From the NCBI RefSeq assembly GCF_000611645.1, contig NW_014013253.1, forward strand, positions 8,653-30,284: 21,632 bases of DNA. Reading direction: 5' to 3'. This DNA comes from Monoraphidium neglectum. Lineage: Eukaryota; Chlorophyta; Chlorophyceae; Sphaeropleales; Selenastraceae. The position numbers and the translations under genes are program-made. This document shows positions 7,720 through 19,689 of the stretch, piece after piece (positions within the stretch are counted from its first letter, which is position 1; each line of letters starts with the position of its first letter). The notes under the pieces are model-generated. The model was not told where the DNA came from. It made no database searches and was given only the letters and a program-made list of their open reading frames with translations.

Positions 7720-10700
7720 ATGGCCCAGCAAGCGGTGGCCACGCTCGGACAGCTGTTGGAGCAGGCCCTTGCGGCTTTTGACGATGAGCAAAAGGTTGGT
7801 GTGATTATGAGCATGCATGCTGGCCTTTGGAGGCGAACAAACGAGCTTATGCATCCGCGTTTGCCGTTTGGACGCCGCTATGTCCTGCAGACGGTGTCGG
7901 CGACAACGCGCAAGCGTATGGCTGTGCGCGCTATCCAGGTACGGGATGTCAAGCAAGAGGTGCAAATGTACGTGTCACTTGCACAGTACATCCCATCGTC
8001 GCCGCAACGGCCACGTACTCACTTGTCCGCATAACAACGGAGGGCATGCGGCTGGACACGTGCATCAGCAACCCCAAACCCAACCAGCACGTCGACATCC
8101 TCGCAACTTTGTCTGCCACACGTGCGCAATCGAAAACAGGGCATTAAGCTGGGCCAGGAGCTCATAAAGGTGAGAGCCGCGCCAGCAGTGCCCTGTGGCA
8201 CTGGCGCTGCAGCCCTTGCAGCCGGTGTCGCCACGCATGCCACTTGTTCGCGGCATTGCCGGCGCGTGCGGTCGCCTGCCCCGCTTGCGCCGCCGCTGAA
8301 GCCCCTTTCCGCGACAGCACCACCCTTTAACTTACCGCACTACTGCAGTCCCTGGCCTCAGAGCTGCGCCAGCTGGAGGCCACGGCGCACCGGTGGGAGG
8401 ACGACGCAGCGCACGCCGGCGACAGCCAGCGTGAGCTGATGGGGCGCCTCGAGCGCGCCGCCAGGGACCTGGACGCAGCGACCGCGCAGCTGCGGGCCGC
8501 GGAGGCGGGCCGGATGGCGGCGCTCGGCGAAGCAGAGGTGGCGGAGCGGCGCGCGGCGGAGGCGTCGGCGGAGCTTCAAGCGCTGCGGGCGACGCTAGGG
8601 CAGCGGTGCGCTCTGCTGGGTACTGTAGTGTTTATGTGCAGCAAAACAAGGCTGCTTGTCTGCTGCCATTGCCGCTGCTGGCTGTAGCAGCGGGCATGCA
8701 GATTCCTGCCATTGAGCCAGAAGCCTGCACTGCGAGTGGTGTGCGAATGCATTTGCAGACGACCCGCTCTTGCTCGCCCTTGGCGCCGCAGGGAGGCTGA
8801 GGCACGCAGCGCAGTCGCGGGGGTCAGCGAGGCTCAGAGCCACGTCAGCCAGCTGGCGGCCGAGTGCGACGTGCTCAGGGAGGCGGCGCGCGAGGCGCTG
8901 GAGGCGTCGAACGCAGCAGGGGCAGCGCTGCAAGCGGCGAAGGACGAGGCGACGGGCGAGCGGCAGGCACGGCAGCGACACGAGGATGTGAGCATTGTGA
9001 GGTGCATGTGTTTGTGATTGTTTGTTTGTGTGTGTGTGTGTGTGTGTGTACGCGCACGTGTGTGCACGTGTGTGCATGTGTGTGCATGTGTGTGTGTGTG
9101 TGTGTGGGTGTGTTGGCGCACGTATTTGTGCACGTGCGTGTGGCCTCTCTTCCTCAGTATGCCCAAGGGTTTGGGGGTGCTCACCCACTCACCAAGCTTA
9201 CAGTCCCAGGTGGAAAAAATGTCAGCCTGCATTACCTATCCTGACACCAGCCGACGGGTGCCCCTCCCCCCTTTGCCAGGCAATCGCGCGCCTGACAGCC
9301 GACAACCTAGTGTTCCTCACGCGCGCCCGCGAAGCCGAGGCGGCCCTCGGCGCCGCGCGCAGCCAAGCTGCCGACCTGCGCGCGGCGCTGGACGAGCACA
9401 GGGGCCCGTGGTTTGAGGAGGTCGCGGCGGGCGTGGAGGAGCGCGTGCGTGCGGCAATGGCGAGGGCGGACGCATTGCAGCGGGAGCTGGCAGAGGCGAG
9501 GGAGGCCGCGGCGGCGACAGAGCAGGTGCGATCTGCGTCTTGCGGCTCAGGGCAATGGCTCACAGCAGAGGTCTTTCTGGCTTGGATGGTGCAGCTGCTG
9601 CTGTCGTCACAGGCGCTGGCGTTGTTGCTGCTGTGCCTTGCATCGCAAAGGTCGGCTCGCCCAAGCTTTTAGGTGGTTGCTTGCCATGAGCGCACACCTG
9701 CGCCTGTGCCCCAAGACGCCCACCACAAACACTGGGGATGACGTGCAGGCGCTGCGCGGCGAGCGCGCCGAGCTCGAGCAGCTGCTGCATGAGTCGCGGT
9801 CAGAGTGCGGCCAGCTGGCCTCGCAGCTCTCGCAGGCCGGCGCCGCGGAGGCGGCCGCGCGCGAGGAGGCGGAGGCCGCGCAGGTGCTGGCCGCGGCGGC
9901 GCGCGTCGCGGCGGAGGAGCGGGCTGCAGAGCTGCGGGTGGCTCAGGACACGCTGCGGGCTATGAGGGAGGAGGTCAATGAGCGCTGGGTGCGTTGGCGC
10001 CGGGTTTGTTCCGAGCACGGCAGTCGCCTTTGTGTGCACACAGGCCGTTGTGAACGCAGTGTACGCATGTTTGCACTGACACGTGTGCGCAGATGCTTGA
10101 GAGCATGTGCGAATTGCAACATGCACCTTCTGCCCGCGCGTTGCTCTGCATTAGATTCAAATTCAAACCCTCACCTCCACCCGCCGGACCGACCCACCCC
10201 GCCCCGGCGGCGCGCGGCAGGCACGGGAGCGCGGGGCCCTGGCGCAGCTGGAGGCCCTGGAGGGCCAGGCCCAGGCGGCGCAGGACGAGGCGGTTTGGCT
10301 GCGGCGGCAGCTGCAGGAGCGCGAGGGCGAGCTGTCTGCGCAGCGCGACGTCAACGTGCAGCTCATGGCCAAGAAGGAGGACATGGAGTGGTGGGGATTT
10401 GTGTATGTATTGGGATTTCCTGGTTGGCGGTCGGGGTTTGTCGGGACGGGGAAGGTGAGAGGCTGAGGCCCATGTGTGGGTGGAGCATGCCAGTCAGCTG
10501 GGGCTGCGCTCCCGTCACTCGCGCGCTGTCAAGGGAGAGCCCGGGTTCACCATGCGTGATAGGTCATACAAAGCGTGCGTGATGTCAAGGCTTGCCCCTT
10601 GCCGCTGCGCTCGCGCTCTGCCTGCAGGCAGCTCATGTCAGCCGTGGCGGCGCTGCAGGCGGCCGGGCTGAGCAGCGGCGGCCTCTCGCCGCCGCCGCTG

Positions 10701-11633
10701 ACGCTGCAGGTGGCTGGGGCGCTCAACCTCGACCGCACTGTGCCGCAAATCTCCGTCACCCGCAAGCGCAACAGCAGCAGCGGCGGCGGCGGCCTGAGCG
10801 GCGGCGTTAGCGGGCGGCTGTTTGAAGATGTGTCAGGTGGCGGCACTGACAATAGCAAGGGGGAGCAGGCGCGGCAGGAGGAGGAGCAGTCACCTGCTGG
10901 GGCTGCTGCGAGCTGCAGCCATGAGCCCCTGCAGCAGCAGCAGCAGCAGCAGGAGCAGGAGCAGGAGCAGCAGCAGGAGCAGCAGCAGCAGCACGAGCAG
11001 CAGCAACTGCAGCAGCAGGCTCAGCAACCGACACTGCTCTCAATTGGCAGAGCTTATCATACCCCTGGTGGTGGGAACCCCCAGATCTGGAACATGCCGT
11101 CGCTCGAACTGGGCATTGCCCCGCTGCCACCTGACCAGCAGACGACAACGACACCCCGCGACGCCCCAGCTTCTTCCGCTGCAGCGGCTGCCGGGCTGCC
11201 ACCGGGCGGTGCGGCAGCTGCAGGGGGGGACGAGCGCGGGGCGCTCCAGCAGCAGGGGCAGCAGACGGCGGCGCCATGCAGCAGGAGCGCGTCGCCGGCT
11301 GCAAGGGCAGTGCGCTTCAGCGAAACCACTGAAGGGAGCAGCTACGGCCGTCGCCGGCTGGGGGCTCCCCCGCCGTCACAGCGGGCGTGGGCCGGCACAG
11401 GCGGCGGGGGCGGGGCGCGGGCGCCGCAGGGGGCGCTGCGAGGCTACGCTGACGAGGACGTGTTTTCCATTCGGAAGGGCGGGCCTGGCGGTGCAGCAGC
11501 GATCCCACGGGGCGCGGTGCATCCGGCCATGGCAGCGGTGGGGGCTGCGGCACACCCTGCGATGGGGGCTGGGCGGCTGGCTGCAGGGGTGGTCGCGTCC
11601 ACGCCTGCGCCCGGGCGGGACGTGACGTCGTGA
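7720..11633 (+). CDS. Long coiled-coil protein with Gln/Glu-rich, low-complexity tail (unrecognised)
   Basis: Nine exons: 7720-7794, 7891-7938, 8140-8169, 8349-8605, 8792-8987, 9280-9525, 9749-9988, 10221-10390 and 10628-11633, giving 2268 nt, 755 aa. Phases match throughout (mostly 0; phase 2 after exons 4 and 8) and all introns are GT-AG. Residues about 52-435 are heptad-like, rich in Ala, Glu, Arg, Leu and Gln with almost no Pro or Gly, so a long parallel coiled coil is expected. It ends in MAKKEDMEWQLMSAVAALQ, which spans the last splice junction. The remaining ~320 residues are disordered: a Ser/Gly stretch, a Gln/Glu block (about 525-557), Gly/Ala-rich sequence and a VRFSETTEG motif. 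No catalytic domain, membrane helix or targeting peptide is visible. A scaffold or cytoskeletal role is only a guess. The small second and third exons (48 and 30 nt) are the weakest part of the model. Confidence 0.72.
9027..9116. repeat. TG-rich microsatellite in a coiled-coil gene intron
   Basis: About 90 bp of TG repeats with CA and CG interruptions, wholly within intron 8988-9279. It resembles the TG tract in the RsmI intron. Confidence 0.9.
10932..11028 (+). repeat. CAG/GAG codon repeat encoding a Gln/Glu block
   Basis: Mixed CAG and GAG codons with a few CAC, CAA and CTG encode a Gln/Glu-rich segment of about 32 residues in the last exon of the coiled-coil gene. It is less pure than the CAG tracts in the SMN-like and membrane-protein genes. 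Confidence 0.85.
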
Positions 11634-12599
11634 ACTGTGGCTTTTGTAAGTTCAAGAACGACACAACAGACTGAGTCACCTGATCATATGCGGGAGGCCG
11701 GGGTGAGCATGTCTTGATATTGTGACGTGGGAATGGGACGGCTGCAGGGCCTAGACCCAGTGCACAGATGCGCGCAGGGGTCGCTGCGATCGCGAATGCG
11801 GAGCTTTGATGTGTCGGTTGGCGGGGCTTTGATGTGTCGGCAGGCGGCTGAATAACTAGCTGCGTGTATGGGGGGCACTGGAGCATGCTGCTGCACGGAC
11901 ATAGGTGATTTGCCAGCCGACCCTAGCACGCACAAATCTGGACAGTGGTGTCATGTTGAATGTGCGTGCCGAGCAAGGTGCTCCCTGCAGCTTGTTGCAA
12001 TTTCATGAGCTGTGTGCCCCTGCAACCATACCCATTGCTGCCATGCCGCAAAATGGCACAAAGCAGTTTTTGCCATGCTCAATTGGGTCGGCAGCCGGGC
12101 AGCTGGCTGCATGAGTGCCACGTAGCTCGGCGTGGCTGTCTCAGTATTGGGTGATTGGGTAGTTGCCCCAACCCCCGTCTCCATAGACCTCGTACACCAG
12201 ACGAGGGGCTCTGTGTGTAATCGGTGAAGCTAAGATTTGGTGCCCTTCCTGCACTGAATCAAGCTTGGGGGGGGGGGGGGCAAACCAGATCGAGGATTGA
12301 GTGCTGTAGGGCTGGGCTTTGCATGTGGAACACCTGGGTGGCTGCACATGTGATCATGCGAGTGTATTCTTGAACGCCCTTGTTGTTGTTCTTCCTTCGA
12401 CAAACTTCTGCAGCTCCACTCTCTGTGCGGCCCATCTGTCAGGTGCGGTGCCGGTGTGTCCACGAAGCAACGTACAGGCACACAGTCAACACAGACCTCG
12501 CCGCCACCTGCTTTTGGTCGCATCGTTAGCGTGTTCGCCCATTGTTTCCCTCGACTAGTCGATCAATCTAATGCTTTAAACTCATCGGACATAGCAAAA
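11634..12599. other. Intergenic between coiled-coil and DUF4079 genes
   Basis: About 966 bp with no supportable gene. TGTAA occurs at 11645-11649, only 12 nt after the coiled-coil stop, and again at 12216-12220. Either could be its poly(A) signal. Two identical 15-bp copies of GCTTTGATGTGTCGG lie 23 bp apart at 11803-11817 and 11826-11840. A 14-G homopolymer lies at 12267-12280. The DUF4079 promoter should be in the right half, but I see no distinct TATA box. Confidence 0.5.
12267..12280 (+). repeat. Poly-G run of 14
   Basis: Fourteen consecutive G residues upstream of the DUF4079 gene. The run is prone to slippage and sequencing-length errors. Confidence 0.95.
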
Positions 12600-14664
12600 A
12601 TGCAGGCTCTCCGTGCCTCTAAGGCGCTGCCCCGCCCTCAGATCACTCGTCCTGGGCTCAAGGTCAACAATGCACCGCGTCCGATGAACAACACTGGAAG
12701 GCAGATGAAGATGCACATGAATGCCCTGCCCGGTGCGTTGTGTCTGTGCGCCACTGGGGTGACTTCCGCTATGCAGCGAAACGAGCCTTCTTGCGTCAGA
12801 CTTGAATAAGAATCTGATCACTTACACAATCAAAAAGCTTCCTGTCGCGGTGTTCAGCTGCCTGGGTGCTTGGGCTATCGCTGTCCGGCAGCATTAGCTG
12901 GTGGCTGTGAAGTGGCTTGCAGCGCGCTGTGCTCAGGGGATGGCCCCACTCAAGAGGCTTGCATTATTGCCATGCCACATCCACCACCATCCGGCGGCTA
13001 ATTGTTCATACAGAGGCGGTTGCGGATCTCGCGGCGTCTGGGGGCCTCCGGGCGGCCTTGGAGCCTACTGCTGCATCCTTCAATGCCCTTGGGTTGCCCG
13101 AGGCCCTGGTTCATTGGTGAGCTGGAACACATGGCGAATTCCACCCCCCTATTACTTCGATGTTATGGTTCATGTGGCGTCTGAAAACCAGCGCCAACAG
13201 CCTGGCCACGCACGCCGCCATCCAGTGCGCAGCCACGGATCCCCATATCAACATGGTCGGGGCTGCCAGGGTCATGCAGCGCCGCTGGGCTTTCGCCCTG
13301 ACCCTACAATTCACAATCTTGATGACCTGCCCCTGGCCCCCATCTGAAACAGGGGTCACCCCGGGAACATGGCTGTTGTCCTGTGAGTGGTGTAAGGTCC
13401 CTTGCTCACTGGACCCCGTTCGGCGGGCTGTGGTGCTGATGAGGAATCGGGTTGGTTGAGGCCAGCCCAAAGATGTTGACCTCCTGTTTGCCTGTTGCAA
13501 TGTAGATTTTCATCCTTGTTTCTTGGCCAAGACGGCATGAAAATTGCTGAGCTGATCCTCATTGGCTTTCTCGCAGGCTGGCCATGGGCGGATACGGCAG
13601 CTGGCTGGGGTGGCAGATCCGCGTCTCCGACGACGGGGTGCGTGGGCTCACGAGGGCATGCAGTCATCTGCATGTTGGCCATACAAATATTGATCCGCCA
13701 CGCTGAGGAGCTCCAAAGAAGCGCAGGCACCATGTTTGCACCAGTGGCCCCCTTGCACAGCGACTCCCCTGCTGAGTTCACTGCCGTGCCCCCTGGACAA
13801 ACTCATACGTTGCAATCTCAGGAACTGATTGCCAAGGCCAAGGACCTGCACCCCAAGCTGCTGGGCGGCGCCTTCGTGTTCTTTTCCCTCGGCGCCGTGG
13901 GCGGCCTCCTCTCCCTCGTCATGCAGGCAAGCAAAGGTTGCATGCCGTCTGGCACGACGCGACGCGCCGCTTGCATCATGCTGATCCGGCACACACGTGT
14001 GTATCTACTGCACGGCTCGATATACCTTGTTGCTACGGCTTGTTTCCTGGCATGTGTCACACCTGCGCACCTGTCTTCACAAGCACAATGCATGCATATC
14101 ACAGGGCAAGCCCATCCTCGAGAGCCCCCACGCCATCACCGGCTTCACGGGCCTCGGCCTGCTCGCCTTCCAGGCTATGTTGCCCTGTGAGTCACGACGG
14201 CACGCGAGCTGAATGTACCGATCGGAAGGGGCAAAGTTGGGTGACGCGGGTGCTTGCATTATATCCCTAAAACCACCCCAGCTTTTTTTTGCCTGTTGCA
14301 CCCTCACTAGCTGCTAATCAGCCCTTCGCCATAAATAACAAACATGAGCACCCCTTTCCCGTTGTCGCTCAGTGTTTTTTGAGGAGGAGCCTGGCGCCCG
14401 CACTGCGGTGAGCACAGTCAGCAGGATTCTCAGTTGCTAGAATTGGGGGGCAGCCTGTCTCCTGTTCGCATGTGCGGCCACATGCAAAAATCCCAGTCGC
14501 TCGCCGCACTCCCAACAGCTACTTCTGTTAGACTCATGGCTGCGTTTCGCCCCCACTCCATCCCCCCTTGCCCACACCCACAGCACGCGTTCTTCGGCAC
14601 CGGCATCATGGGCCTGCTCTTCTTCCACATGTTCCTGGGGATCCAGCTCGGCCTCAGCATCTGA
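12600..14664 (+). CDS. DUF4079 four-helix membrane protein, probably plastid
   Basis: Eight exons: 12600-12732, 13014-13116, 13353-13382, 13577-13637, 13822-13926, 14105-14186, 14373-14407 and 14584-14664. They total 630 nt, 209 aa, with matching phases (1, 2, 2, 0, 0, 1, 0). The spliced product matches DUF4079 proteins of cyanobacteria and plastids: GHPGNMAVVLLAMGGYGSWL (80-99) then GWQIR, DLHPKLLGGAFVFFSLGA (about 117-134), SPHAITGFTGLGLLAFQAML (about 151-170), FFEEEPGARTA (173-183) and HAFFGTGIMGLLFFHMFLG (184-202). This gives four membrane helices. The first ~45 residues are basic, with no acids in the first 44 residues (MQALRASKALPRPQ...), as in a transit peptide. The frame stays open upstream to an in-frame ATG at 12456, but 12600 gives a normal leader. 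Intron 13927-14104 has a GC donor. The function of the family is unknown to me; conserved His residues at the membrane edge could bind a cofactor (inference). Confidence 0.87.
13927..14104 (+). other. GC-AG intron of the DUF4079 gene
   Basis: The donor reads CAG|GCAAGC, close to the AG|GCAAGT consensus of GC-AG introns, and the acceptor is TCACAG|GGC. The junction joins VMQ to GKPILESPHA in phase 0, as the family requires. The nearest GT donor, about 14 nt downstream, would break the frame. Confidence 0.88.
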
Positions 14665-15383
14665 CCTCCTTTACTATTCACCTGCATGACATTCTTTGCC
14701 GGGTGCAAATTGCGTCCTGGTTTATGCAAGAGAATTTCATCACAGCACCGCGTGGTGACAGTCGGTCGGGCCGCCACCCGCCACCAGACGACCTGCACGA
14801 GGTCCTCGCCATTCGAGGCCTCTGTCACAGGATCGTCTACGTATGATGGCTGCCAATTGGCGCCATGGACGGTGTAACAGCGGCGTTGCATTCCATGACA
14901 TGCCGCGTGCCATGTAGGGGATCTTGAATGGCAGGATTCATCAAGGGCAGGTTGTGATGGCGGTTGTATTGCTGGTTGCGTATGCTGTCGAGGACAATTG
15001 GCTGTCAAGATGGACACCGATTGTGCGAGGTGCATCCAATTTATGTGCATTGCTGGGGACACATGGATGGGCTGTGCTCCAGGGTAGCTGCTGACGAAGC
15101 ATGGCATCGTGACTGCCCATGTGACACAGCGGAGCTAAGTGTGGGTGATTTGGTGGCGGATGTATTGACAGCGAGATATTAAGGCATTGGTAGCATTGTG
15201 GCACCGCCCAAGACGAAGATCGTTCGGGGTCACTCGGGAGGGGAAGACGGCTACGATGGCTCCTCCTCCAAGAGCGGGAGTGCCAGGCTAACGCGCGTGC
15301 GTCCTCATAGTCAAGCTTCAATAATACGCAATATAATCCCGTTTTGTTCACGTTTCACTCATATCATGGCCTGCTGCTCGTAA
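14665..15383. other. Intergenic between DUF4079 and membrane-protein genes
   Basis: About 719 bp holding the DUF4079 3' UTR and the next gene's promoter. No convincing gene is seen on either strand. An AT-rich ATATAAT at 15331-15337, about 50 bp before the next start, is a possible TATA element, with low certainty. Confidence 0.5.
14873..14877 (+). promoter_or_regulatory. Candidate TGTAA poly(A) signal of the DUF4079 gene
   Basis: First TGTAA after the stop at 14664, about 210 nt downstream, a normal 3' UTR length for a green alga. Confidence 0.6.
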
Positions 15384-18300
15384 ATGGGGCCGCGATGCCG
15401 CAGCACCGCGCGTAGGGGACTGTCAAGGCCCGGAGTGGCCCTCTTGCTTATTTGCAGCATAATAGTGAGTTTTGTCTTGCGTCAAAACGTTAATCTGACC
15501 TCGGCCCGCATGTCGGTACTCCCGCCGGGCTCGCTCACTTCAGTACTTCGCTCGCCTGCCCCCGCAGTGTTGTTCTCCTGCGGTTAGCTGCAGGATACTG
15601 GGTGATAGTGAGGATGCGGTGGTGCTAAGGTGCGCAAATCGGTAGGATGGTGGCGGGTGACAACCCGTGCGCAGACGCTCAGCGTTGCTGCTGCTACTAC
15701 TGCAGCTTGTGAGGGCCGCAGGAAGCGCTTGGTATGTATGAAGCAGTCGCGGCTTCATACAAGGCCGCCTTGGAACGAGGCGCCGTTTGTGGCCGGGAGC
15801 GGTCACAGTGTACCGGTCCACCCCCAACAACCCCACCTGTGCACAACAACAGGCGGCCGGCCGCGCGCCGCCTGGCAGCGGCGGAGCTCGTGCGCCAGTG
15901 CGAATGGACGCCCGGCGGCCAGTGCGCCCTGGGTGCCGACTTTGCGTTGCGCGCGCTCGCGCCAGCCAAGGCAGACCCCGTGTCGCAATACGTCTCGCGC
16001 TCGCTGGCGTGTGCGCGCGTCACCAGCGCGGCGGCGTGCGAGGCGGACGTCACCTGCTCGTGGAACCCAGCATTTGCAGACGGCCAAGAGGGCTGCTTCC
16101 TATCGGAGTCGCAGCTGATGGCCATCCAGCAGCTGTGCGTGCAGCCGCGCTACGCGCGCGCGCTCGGCACGCTGCAGGCATGCATGGCCGAGCGGCGCGG
16201 CTGCCACTGTGCGGCGGGCGGCGCGGGCTGCGAGCGGCTGGCGAACGGCGCGGAGGGGTGCCAGCCGCTGCTGGGCTGCTGGTTGGCTAGGCTGCAAGAC
16301 CAGCCGTTTGACCTGGTCCAAGTCATGCAGGCGAGCCTGCTGCGCGCCACGCCGCTGCTCACGACGCTCTCGCCCAGCGCCGCGACGCCCAGCGTCGCCA
16401 TGCCTGCACGCGCGCCCCCGGCCGCGCCCGGCGCGGGCACCGGGGGCCACGGGGCTGCGGGCGGCCGGCGGCGGCGGCTGATGCAGCCGGCGGGGCTGAA
16501 TGCGCCTCTGAACGACGACGCCTCCGGCGGCAAGAAGCGCAAGCCGGTGGCCGGCGCGGCTGGCGCAGGCGCAAAGCCTCAGTCAGCTGCCGACTCGGAC
16601 GCCGGCCAGAACAAGCCCATCATGTCGGACGGCGCGGCAGCTGCGAGCAACGCCGTTGGCACTGGAGGCGTGGGTACGCTTGAGGCGGCGACGCTTGTGG
16701 ATGCGGGCATTCTGCAGGCAGAGGCGACTGTCGCGACCGGAATCGCGCCCACCACTGGCGGCGGCGCCGGCGGCGCCGGCGGCGCGGGCGAGGGGGAGGC
16801 GCTGCCTTACGCGCCGCCTTCGTTTTGGAAGTGCTTGGCGGATGCGGCTGCGGCGGTGGATGCGGCGCGGGAGGTTGCTGGGGTGGATTACAACAGTCAG
16901 AAGCTGAGCCTCGACGCGCTGCTCAAACGCGTTCCTGAACAGGTGAGAGGGGTCTGAGCAGCCACGAGCAAACATGGCTTTGACGGACGTCGTTGCAGCG
17001 GTCGCCAAACACGTGTCCGCTCACAGCTGTGTGCAGGATCCCGTTGCGATGCAGGGGTGTCGGAACCAGCGCGGCCGCTTGAGCCCCAACAGTCAAGCCT
17101 CCGGCATACCCGCTTCTGCTCAAGGCCATGGTGCACTAGTGCAACCACCCCGCTCATTCGAGCCGCATTTCACTGTCAACCCCCACCCCTCCCTCCAGGC
17201 CGTCCTGCCCTGGGGCGCCAAGGCCCTGGACTGCTACAAGCAGCAAGCCGCCTCCAGCAAGCAATCCGGCGTCGGCGCCGCGCCCGACAGCCAGCCGCCT
17301 GAGTCTTACGCGTTTGCGCTCGACACCCTGCGCGCCGCCTTTGGTGCCTTTGACGCAGAGCTTGCGCTCTACACCAGAGCGCGCGCAGCCGCCGCTGCCG
17401 ATGATGTCAGCGGCGCGGCCGCGGCCGCAGCCGGGCTGCGGGCCTTGCAGGAAGTTGTGCTGCCCGCGGCAATCGCGCCGCTGGCTGCACAGTACAACAG
17501 CAGCGCGGCGTACAGCGGCGCCTCGCTGCTGCAGGCGCGGGCGCTGCTGGCGGACGCGGTCTGGTTTGTGCGGGAGGCCGGGGCCGTGGGCGCCGCCCTG
17601 GGCCAGGAGGAGGCGGCGATGCAAGGCGTGGCTGCTTACGGCGCGGATCAGATGCGGCATCTGCTGCGCTGGCTGTTCGCCGAGCAGTTCGGCGGCGCTA
17701 AGGGCTACTCCCCCGAGGCGCCGCCGCCTCCAGCGCCCGCTGGCGCCGCCGCGGCGCAGGCGCTCGCGGCGCTGGCCGCAGCAGCGCTGCCGCCCGCGGG
17801 CGTGCAGCTGTCGGAGCCCCGCTGGCTGCAGGCCCGCGCCATGGCGTCGCACGCGCTGCTGTCCATGGGGCGCGCTGCGTCGGCGGCGCCCGTCGCCTCG
17901 GCTGGCAACGCATCTGCGACGACGGCCGCGGTTCTCAGCACCATGGGCGGCGCTCACATCGCCGACTTTTGGACCGCGCGCGTCGGCGCTGCCACCGCCG
18001 AGGCAGACGGCGCGTTGCGCGCGCTCGCGCTTGACGATCGCAGCACCACGCGTGGCTGGCGGGAGGCGGCGTTGGGCCTTGCCGCGGCGCTGGCCGGCCT
18101 GCGGCGCCAGGTGGCGCTGCTCGCAGGCGACGACGGCAACATTGCCGCGGCCAGCCCGAACGCCACCCCCGTGGCAGCTATGCGTGGAGGGCTGGGGCAG
18201 CTGCTTGGGGGCGTCGTCGCAGCCGCCACCGGCGCCACAGATGACGGCGTCGCGGGGGCGATCGCAGAATCAGTCCGACGCGCGTCGGAGCTAGCGGAAG

Positions 18301-19572
18301 CCGCCGCGGCGTGCATAGGCCCCTCCGTTGCGGGTGCCCCAGCAGCCGTGGCCGCGCGGCAGGCAGCCTGCGGGCAGCTGAAGACCTTTGCGGCAGGCCT
18401 GGTTGAGGCGGCTCTTGGCGACCTTGGATCCTCGGATGTGCTCTACACCACGGCAGCGAACGACCTGGAGCTGCAGTGGCGCTGCCTCGCGCAGCCACCC
18501 GCGGCCTGCTCCGCCGTCCCAGGCTGCGCTCGCAGTGTGCTGCCGTTTGCGCCGGCGCTGGCGTCGTACCCGACGGCCGCGCAGCTGCCGGTGGCGGCCG
18601 AGGCGGCGTTTTGCGAGGCCGCCGACCACCGGCTGACCCTGCGCGCCGCCGGAGCGCCCGCGCGCGCGGCGCTTGCGGCCAGCGACAGCTGCGTTGCGTT
18701 CTTAGACCTGCCGGCTTGCGAGGCCGTGGCCGATGGCGCCAAGGGCTGCTCCGCGCAGCCGGCGTGCCAGTGGCGCGCCAAGGGGACGCGCGCCCTGCTC
18801 GCGGGCGCGCCACCCGGGAGCGCCGGCGCCGCCGGCGTTTGCAGCACAGACTGGCAGCTGGCGCTTCGCGGCGGCGCAGCTGACGGGCGGCTGCCAGGCG
18901 CGGTGGCGGGCGCAGCAAGCGTGTGCGCCGCGCAGGTGGACGCTGCAAGGTGCGCCTCCCTCATGACCGAGGTGGAGACAGCGCCGTCAGGCCACACCTC
19001 TGCCACGACCAACATCGCGATCGCGGTTGTGGCAGCCGCAGCGGCGACCACCCTTGCTGTCGTCGGCGGGATCCTTGTCTGCGTGCGCCGCAGCCGCGCG
19101 GGCGCCGACGCCGACGCCGACGGCGCCGGCGGCGAGCGCGTGCGAGTGCCGCTGGGGCGCCGCCGGCGCATGGGCAAGAAGACTGACAAGCATGCGTTGA
19201 GGAAGAAGGTGAAGCGCTCAGAGCCTGGGGAGTACAAACCCGACCTGATGCGCGACTCATTCACGGACTACCTCGCGCGCCCGGCCTTCCGCGCCGGCGT
19301 TGCGATTGCCGCCGCCAACATCGCCGCCGCCGACGGCGAGGGCGCCGCGGCTGCCGCAGCAACGCCTGCATGCGGCAACGGCCGCGTGGCAGGCGGCGCG
19401 CAGCAGCTGCTGCTGGAGCCGACGTGGACCTTTGTTGGCGGGGTGCATCCTGGTGGCGAGCAGCAGCAGGAGGGCCTCTCCAGGGCGGGGTCTGGCGTAG
19501 CTGGGGCCCTGATCCAGTTTGGCAGCTGCGAATCGGGCGAGCCGCTGGTCAGCCGGCACGCCCGCCAGCAGA

Positions 19573-19630
<58 letters not shown>

Positions 19631-19658
19631 ATTACTCGCCCGGCATGAGCATCAGCAT

Positions 19659-19689
<31 letters not shown>

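Noticed and set aside
16974..17198. Plus-strand open frame starting at 16974 as a separate gene start
   Set aside because: This stretch is intron: GTGAGA donor at 16943 and a pyrimidine-rich acceptor at 17198 join two halves of one protein in phase 0.
17154..19264. Several long minus-strand open frames (17154-17957, 18178-18948, 18443-19264) opposite the membrane-protein gene
   Set aside because: They are Arg/Ala/Pro-rich shadows of a very GC-rich exon, without motifs or splice logic.
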